64,000 nucleotides of DNA. Source: Lactifluus volemus. Its lineage: Eukaryota; Basidiomycota; Agaricomycetes; Russulales; Russulaceae. The position numbers were made by a program, and so were the translations under genes. Position 1 is the first letter of the stretch; each line of letters starts with the position of its first letter. Under the pieces are notes generated by a model. That model had not been told where the DNA came from. It saw only the letters and a list, made by a program, of their open reading frames with translations, and ran no database searches. This document shows positions 55,583 through 64,000 of the stretch, piece after piece. The stretch covers positions 1 through 64,000 of the forward strand of contig WTXI01000051.1 of NCBI GenBank assembly GCA_022376515.1, read 5' to 3'.

Positions 55583-56720
55583 ATGACTTTGGGTCCCCCA
55601 ACATCAGCAGTATAGTACTCACCCTCTATAATTTTTCTTTTTCCAACTGTTTATTTGACATAACTTTCAGTCGGGCCCCCTCTGTTACCATCCATCCTAC
55701 CGCTCTCTTCTCCATCCTCGATCACTACCTTCGCCGCACAGATGCCCAACAGCGCGTCATTGGAACTCTCCTAGGTACTCGCAGTGAGGGAGATGACACC
55801 GTCTCTGTGCGAAACGCATTCGCAGTATTGCATTCAGAAACGAGCGAACAAGTCGCCGTCGATAAGGACTATCACCGAGCCATGTTTGAGCTTTCCCAAC
55901 GCGTCAGTCCGAAAGAGTCCATCGTTGGTTGGTGCGTTCCTTCACGCCTTGTTACATTCCGACACGACACTTGACTGTCATTTTTCCGTCTTTGGGCTCT
56001 AGGTACTCAACAGGATCCAATTTGAACACGTATTCCGCTTTGATTCAAGACTTTTACTCAGAAGAGACTGCCCCATATCCCGCGATACATATCGCACTCA
56101 ATACTGGCACCCAAGTCGGCGAGGAGGCAGGCGTCAAGGCATACATAAGGTATTCCTACCCGTATGCGTGTTGTCTACCCAGCTCAGATTCCGTAGCTCT
56201 CCTGTAGGCGTCTTCCCAAAACCTGAAAACGCAGTTTTTGTTCCGATCCCTGTCACGCTATGCGCAAACGATGCAGAGCGAAGCGGTTGTGCGTTTGTCT
56301 CTATCTTTTTGAGCTGTCAACCTTCTTGATGTTGATATGTCATCGTCCAGTGCACCTTCTACAAAATGCCCCATCTTCGCCTGCCGGGGAGCTCGCCCAG
56401 CTCGAGAGCACGCTGAAGAATCTCCTCGAGATGCTCGACCGCGTACTGGCTTACGCCCAAGAGGCAGCAGCAGGAAAGCCTGCAGATGCTGCACTCGGGA
56501 GGTATCTCATGGGGGCATTAGGTAGCAGCGCTGATGAGTTAGGAAAGGGTGGTTTTACGAGCAGTCTCCAGGTACGCTCTTCATCTTATCCTCAGGCGTG
56601 AGACGATTGGCTCAACACTGCCGCTCTGAACAGGACACATTAATGATGTCCTACTTGGCAAACCTCGTGCGCGCACAGGCTGAGGTATCTGCGCGGTTGG
56701 CACTGGTGACAGCACTATAA
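55583..56720 (+). CDS. EIF3F: translation initiation factor eIF3 subunit f (6 exons, 278 aa)
   Basis: Exons are 55583-55614, 55671-55931, 56003-56149, 56197-56285, 56351-56571 and 56634-56720, 837 nt in frame. The MPN domain starts SVTIHPTALFSILDHY and contains VGWYSTGSNLNTYSALIQDF, where catalytic JAMM proteins have HxH, so it is a non-catalytic MPN core subunit. The C-terminal helices (LAQLESTLKNLLEMLDRVLAY, LMMSYLANLVRAQAEVS) match eIF3f. It is part of the eIF3 complex on the 40S ribosome in the cytoplasm. The first intron donor (GTACTC) is weak, so the N-terminal ten residues are less certain. Confidence 0.92.
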
Positions 56721-56821
56721 CTTGATAGAAAAGACATGTTGTACGACCTGCTGCAGTGTACCTGTTCCACCTCAAATCGGATGTAATCACTTTTTTTTTT
56801 TGGAATGTGGTCTAGCACAAA

Positions 56822-57985
56822 CTACATGGCAATAAGCCCTTTCGAAATCGCCATCTCGGCATTCATGATGCTACTTGTAGCTGCCCCGATATTGACGTTA
56901 TTGGAGAGCACAACAAACTTGATGTCCAGAACCGGGCACTGGCGCACGCGGCCAACGGATACCCCCGCACCTTGCTGGAATGTGCGGTCCAGGCGGGGCT
57001 GTGGCCTGTCCGGTTCCTCGTGTACCCATATCGCATGACGCGGCGCCGAGGGACAGTTGGTGGATTGGACTGCAGGGGTGTATGTAGCGAAAGCCTCGCG
57101 CACCTGCTCCGGAGTCGGCGCAGGACGCCGCGCGAAGCGCACCGAGACTGTCTCGGTGTGACCCTCGATAACAGGAACGCGGGTGCAGCTCGCTGAAATA
57201 CGCAATGGGGTGTGTGCGTGCATGTCGAACGTAAGGTGCGCTTCGGACTCGGAGAGCCCTCCCAAGATCTTGAGCGTCTCCCACTCCATCTTTTCCTCCT
57301 CTCCGGAGATGTATGGCACCACGTTGTCGAATATGTCCAGCGAGGGAACACCGGGGTATCCGGCACCTGAGATGGCCTGGAGAGTGGTGATGATGCAGGA
57401 CTCGACGGGGCCAAAGGCGTGTTCTAATGCTGCGAGAGGTATCACGATCCCAGTGGTTGAGCAATTTGCATTAGTGACGATAAAACCCTTCTTGAGAGGG
57501 GGGGAATGAAGGTTTCGCTGTTGTGGGATAATGTCGAGATGGGAAGGATTGACGAGGGGTACGACCAAGGGTACGTTGGGATCCCTGCGATAGGATTTAG
57601 CATTAGAAAAGACGGCAAGTTCAGCTGCACGAAAAGCAGCCTCTGCGATTAAAATACATATTGGCACGCGAGGCGATCTGAAAGAGAATTGGTGGTACGG
57701 ACCTATATCACCAGCTACGTCGGCATCTAAGCCAGAAAAAACGACGGCACAGTCCAGAAAGTGCTCCGGAACACACGGTTTTATTATCAAAGTTTGTACA
57801 GCGGACGGTATCGGTGTCGTCTGCTTCCAGCTTGTGGCGACGGCGTATGGTTTCCCCGCTGATCGAGCTGATGCGCCAAGAGCGTGTACAACGAAATAAG
57901 GGTGGTTCTCAAGGAGGACGATAAATCGTTGTCCAACGGTACCAGTTGCACCGAGCACACCGACCCTGCGTTTGTCCTTGTCCAT
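56822..57985 (-). CDS. HOM2: aspartate-semialdehyde dehydrogenase (367 aa)
   Basis: Exons are complement(56822-57642, 57703-57985), 1104 nt. The enzyme reduces aspartyl phosphate to aspartate semialdehyde with NADPH, the second step to homoserine, threonine and methionine. It has the N-terminal Rossmann motif GVLGATGTVGQRF, the active-site Cys155 in NANCSTTGIV, GAGYPGVPSLDIFDNVVPYI, and the C-terminus ending KGLIAM. Length matches yeast Hom2 (365 aa). The 60-nt intron contains no in-frame stop, so its retention would give a longer frame. ATG 57985 was chosen over 58024 because homologues begin just before the Rossmann motif. It converges with eIF3f, leaving 101 bp. Confidence 0.93.
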   Translation of the reverse strand: MDKDKRRVGVLGATGTVGQRFIVLLENHPYFVVHALGASARSAGKPYAVATSWKQTTPIPSAVQTLIIKPCVPEHFLDCAVVFSGLDADVAGDIGPYHQFSFRSPRVPICILIAEAAFRAAELAVFSNAKSYRRDPNVPLVVPLVNPSHLDIIPQQRNLHSPPLKKGFIVTNANCSTTGIVIPLAALEHAFGPVESCIITTLQAISGAGYPGVPSLDIFDNVVPYISGEEEKMEWETLKILGGLSESEAHLTFDMHAHTPLRISASCTRVPVIEGHTETVSVRFARRPAPTPEQVREAFATYTPAVQSTNCPSAPRHAIWVHEEPDRPQPRLDRTFQQGAGVSVGRVRQCPVLDIKFVVLSNNVNIGAATSSIMNAEMAISKGLIAM

Positions 57986-58157
57986 GATTGAGGCCACTGC
58001 AGACAACTTAAAGTGCCCAATCAAGTACCAAAAAAATTTCAGTAACCACTCACGCCGTACCGTACAGTCAAATTCTAATCGTCACACTGCATTTACATTT
58101 CACACATTCTCTACCTCACTCAACGGAGGTTTGTCCTGCTCACAGGTTCGCATGCTC

Positions 58158-60912
<2,755 letters not shown>

Positions 60913-62072
60913 ATGTCCGAGCTGACCCCTCTAGATCCGGAACTTGTCGCGGATGTCCTCTCAAAACATCCATTCGTAAACGTTGAGGGCGTCTGTAACC
61001 TCCGCGACCTCGGCATGATCCCAGTAGCGGACGGAGAGCATCTCACCCGGTCCGGTTTCATGTATCGCAGCGGGGAACTCTCACGTATAACACAGCATGG
61101 TCCGTCTCCCTTTCTTTCCTACTTTCCCCAGTTTGGGTAATCCGTGAGTGCAGGCGAGGAGCAATTCCATGCTCTTGGTATCACCACCATATTCGATCTT
61201 CGATCAGACGCAGAGATCGCGAAATACGATACAGCAACCCCACAGATGAAGGGGATAAACGTGTCGCGCACACCCGTGTTTGAGAAAAAGGATTATAGTC
61301 CAGAGCGTATGGCTCAGTGAGCCCCTTCCATTCATCTGCTGGGGCTGGACTCATCCTATCTCTCCCCAAGACGCTTTCAACTTTACGCCAGTGGCAAAAC
61401 GGAGGTGTGTCTCTCACCTATATCTTGTCTTCTTCTGAGCCCAGCCGGAACCTTTTCAGGCTTTTATGCAGTTGTATTCTGAGATTCTCGACGCGGGTGG
61501 GCCCGCGTTTGGTGCCATCCTTCGCCACGTGCGGGACTCGCCTCATGACGCATTCCTCTTTCATTGCACCGGTGCGTGTGTTCTCCGTTCAGAGAAACCC
61601 GCATCTTCTAAGTAAAATTGCTTCCCAGCTGGAAAAGATCGCACTGGGGTCGCGGCGGCCTTGCTCCTTCTTGTGAGCCTCTGACCTCGACCTCTTTTCT
61701 GTTTCCCCGTGACTCAGCGAATTCGTTCAAGCTCGCTGGCGCCTCGTCTGACGCCATATCAGCCGACTATGCCTTGACTCGGATCGGGCGCGAGCCGATG
61801 CGCCCTATCATTTTGTCCCGTCTTGCGCTCGAACCCTTATTTGCGTCCGATCCCACTGCCGCTCACAATTTGCTGTCCTCGAGGTTCGTGCAATGTTATT
61901 CACAATTGGCCATTGAGCTGATCAGTTGGACAGGGAAGAGACGATGCAGGCGTTCATAATGATGCTGGACAAGCGCTATGGTGGCGTGAAGGAGTACGTG
62001 CGACGTACATGTGGCCTCACTGACCAAGACATGGTCATTATTCGGCAGAACCTCCTCACACCAATTCCATAA
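60913..62072 (+). CDS. protein tyrosine/serine phosphatase of the fungal Y_phosphatase3 type (7 exons, 276 aa)
   Basis: Exons are 60913-61099, 61154-61316, 61371-61404, 61460-61571, 61629-61672, 61732-61883 and 61934-62072, 831 nt. It has NLRDLGMI near the N-terminus, TTIFDLRSDAEI, and the CX5R P-loop (Cys-Thr-Ala-Gly-Lys-Asp-Arg). That P-loop is split by the intron at 61572-61628 directly after His-Cys-Thr. ADYALTRIGREP and a C-terminal GLTDQD segment follow, as in fungal cysteine phosphatases of this family. The catalytic Cys and Arg are present. The substrate is unknown; relatives include phosphoinositide and protein phosphatases. Confidence 0.88.
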
Positions 62073-62226
62073 TATATCTGTGCACCCTTCATGTGCTCTT
62101 GCTTCATACCTTGATACTCACCACATGCACTCCAAAAAAATCACCCTACGATTAATTAACCCATGAGCTGGCTCCACAACATCCAGCCAAGAGGTACATA
62201 TATATGTATCGAAAGCAAAGAAAGCG

Positions 62227-63980
62227 TCAAGTCTTCCGCACAAGACTCAGCCCCCGCTTCGGACGTGCACCTAGTACCTGCCCCTGTGCAGTCAAAGTTG
62301 TAGCCACACCCCCCTGAGCCCTCGCCCGAGGATTGAGGGGGCTAAGGGCGCCCGGCCGTCCGTTACTGGGTCCTGCAGCACCAACGCCCGGCGCCAAAGG
62401 GGTTGGTGGCGCTGGAACTTCCCCAAGTCCTGTGACACGCCGCCGCGCGACGGGGCGCTCGGGGAGTGCGGAGCTCGGAAGTGTGTCAGTGACGTCTGGT
62501 GCACTGCCAAACGCAGCGCGACGCGCCCGCTCGTGCCGTGTCTGCACGGCACGGAAGTGCGCGAGAAGTTCGGGCCATTTGATCTCGTCACGCGCAAGTT
62601 TTGATCTTGTCGCTACAGTCGCGACAGGACTCCTATAAGAGGATCAGGGCACAAGGTCTGTTCAGAGAAAAAGGTAAATATGCGGACGGTTTGGGAGCTA
62701 TGTGCAGGAATCCGGCAGAGTTCACGGCGTTCAATCGATTTCGAAGGGAGATGAAGGCAGAGCTTTGGGGAAGCAGCATGAGTAAACCGTACAAACATTT
62801 GAACAAGTACGGGTATCGGTCAGGCTCGAGAAGCTGTAAACGAATATCTGTTGTGCATTGGATATGAGTACATTAACTGGTTAAGGGCGCTCACGCACAA
62901 GTAAAGACGGGCGACTCGATGAGCTGCACCAGCTTGTCGATTTGGACTAGAATCTGGACGGTCATTTCGAGATCAGCACTAACAGACCTTGTCAGGCCGT
63001 CCATAATGCGCTTCAAAGTGGAAGCAGACTTGCAAGATGGAAAGGAGATTGGATGCGTGCTCGTATGCCTGAGCTAGGAGGCAGAGCGAGAACACGGCAA
63101 CAGCATTGTGACACCACGATCGATACAGCGTTACAAAAAGTGCCTGGCCGTCTTGCTGGGAACAAGGGGATGAGTGGTCAGTACCAGAGCTGAAAAGCAT
63201 TTGATATACCCGTGTTTCAAGACTTTTGAGTCGTCTACGAAAGTCGGCAAGCTCGGGCGAAGTGATGAGGATTGTGGAGAGTTTCTGGACAATGACGCTA
63301 GCAAAGTCGAGGTCCTAGGAAATCTGCGTAAACTCGGGCCATCTAACAAGAGCCAAGCTCACCTCTTCCTTTTCAAGAATCTCGGCAAACGCCTTGTAGA
63401 TACGTTCTGTGCTGAGGTTGAGGCACAGTTGTCTAATTATCAAACTTCCACGCGTCTCGAGCAGCCTTCTGTCTGTGCTAAACAGATCCAGCAAGTTGAT
63501 CATAAAGGCTTTGAAATAGCTGTCATCCGACGCGGACGAGATCTGGGCAAGAAGCTGCAAGTCGTGTTTGATGACTTCTTCTGAGGTGTCGGACAACGTC
63601 TTGAGTAGCGCGGGGAAAGTCCCGTCGTCCATCGCAAGGATCTAGTCTACGTAAGTACACAAAGGGTCACGAGCGAAGCAGGCTCGCACCTTCTTTGGCG
63701 CCTTTTGGTGAAGCATGAGAAGCCACTTGAGAGCAGCGACGCGCGTTTCCTCGTGCTCGCTCAGGAATTGTATTGTCAACGCATTTACAGTACTCTGATA
63801 GTCAAACGCATCCGCATGAGCATCGCGCTCTGGTATGGATGAGGGACCTGCCGCGCTCCCAAGTGATTGAGGGGAAGGTGGTCGCGGCGTTGGTGAGCGA
63901 AGCGGTGGTTGGACTTCTAGCGATCCAAGCAGGCGTGGTGGTTGGGCAGTTTCTGCCGACATCTGCAAACTCGCACGCTT
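62227..63980 (-). CDS. VAC14: VAC14-like scaffold of the PI(3,5)P2-producing PIKfyve/Fab1 complex, C-terminal part
   Basis: Exons seen are complement(62227-62632, 62688-62847, 62899-62978, 63034-63155, 63210-63314, 63363-63641, 63690-63980). An acceptor at 63981 suggests more exons beyond the window. HEAT-repeat sequence ([40 protein letters not shown]) leads to the conserved Vac14 Fig4-binding region ([60 protein letters not shown]). A basic, Pro/Ala-rich tail follows. Vac14 assembles Fab1 and Fig4 on vacuole membranes. The intron at 62979-63033 has a GC donor (GCAAGT). It converges with the phosphatase gene, leaving 154 bp. Confidence 0.9.
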
Positions 63981-64000
63981 CTGGATAGTGATGTTACTTG

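Overview
The window is fungal nuclear DNA. Genes on the right have short introns (about 45-70 nt) with GT-AG borders, in a very gene-dense layout. The spermidine synthase-saccharopine reductase fusion, a FunK1-type kinase, expanded CK1-like kinases and a Crinkler-type gene all point to a basidiomycete, probably an Agaricomycete. The species cannot be named from the sequence.

Two compartments meet near 51.7 kb. Positions 1-50,882 are almost entirely mobile DNA nested several levels deep in two host genes, a CK1-like kinase (+ strand, ends 35251) and a Crinkler-header/kinase gene (- strand, 51641 down to 35710). The left nest reads outside-in: an LTR of family F4 sits in the CK1-like gene; chromovirus copy B (family F1) sits in F4; a gypsy element without chromodomain (G3) sits in B's 5' LTR; chromovirus copy A (F1) sits in the G3 gag; and a 7.75-kb hAT DNA transposon sits in A's 3' LTR. 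Solo LTRs of family F2 lie in G3 (three) and B (one). B also holds solo LTRs of families F5 and F6. A 2.9-kb inverted-repeat element (E) occurs twice, in the F5 LTR and in the CK1-like gene; both copies carry a piece of a RhoGEF gene. The Crinkler-type gene is broken by a Copia element (35855-41716, - strand) and by a complete F2 chromovirus, C (42683-50882), whose two LTRs are nearly identical.

The most unusual object is the hAT element. Between perfect 11-bp terminal inverted repeats and an 8-bp target duplication it holds a BED-finger hAT transposase and, on either side, two apparently intact protein kinase genes (CK1-like, 361 aa; FunK1-type, 700 aa), all on the same strand.

The right 12 kb is a conserved housekeeping block: an RNF220-like RING E3 ligase (+), TOM7 (-), eIF3f (+), aspartate-semialdehyde dehydrogenase HOM2 (-), the spermidine synthase/saccharopine reductase fusion (-), a tyrosine/dual-specificity phosphatase (+) and VAC14 (-, runs off the window). 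TOM7/eIF3f and the fusion gene/phosphatase are head-to-head pairs with 72-96 bp between start codons. HOM2 feeds threonine and methionine synthesis, methionine supplies the decarboxylated SAM used by spermidine synthase, and the LYS9 half completes lysine synthesis.

Exon borders were set by hand from splice signals, frame and family motifs. Summed exon lengths are multiples of three for CK1, FunK1, TOM7, eIF3f, HOM2, the fusion gene and the phosphatase.
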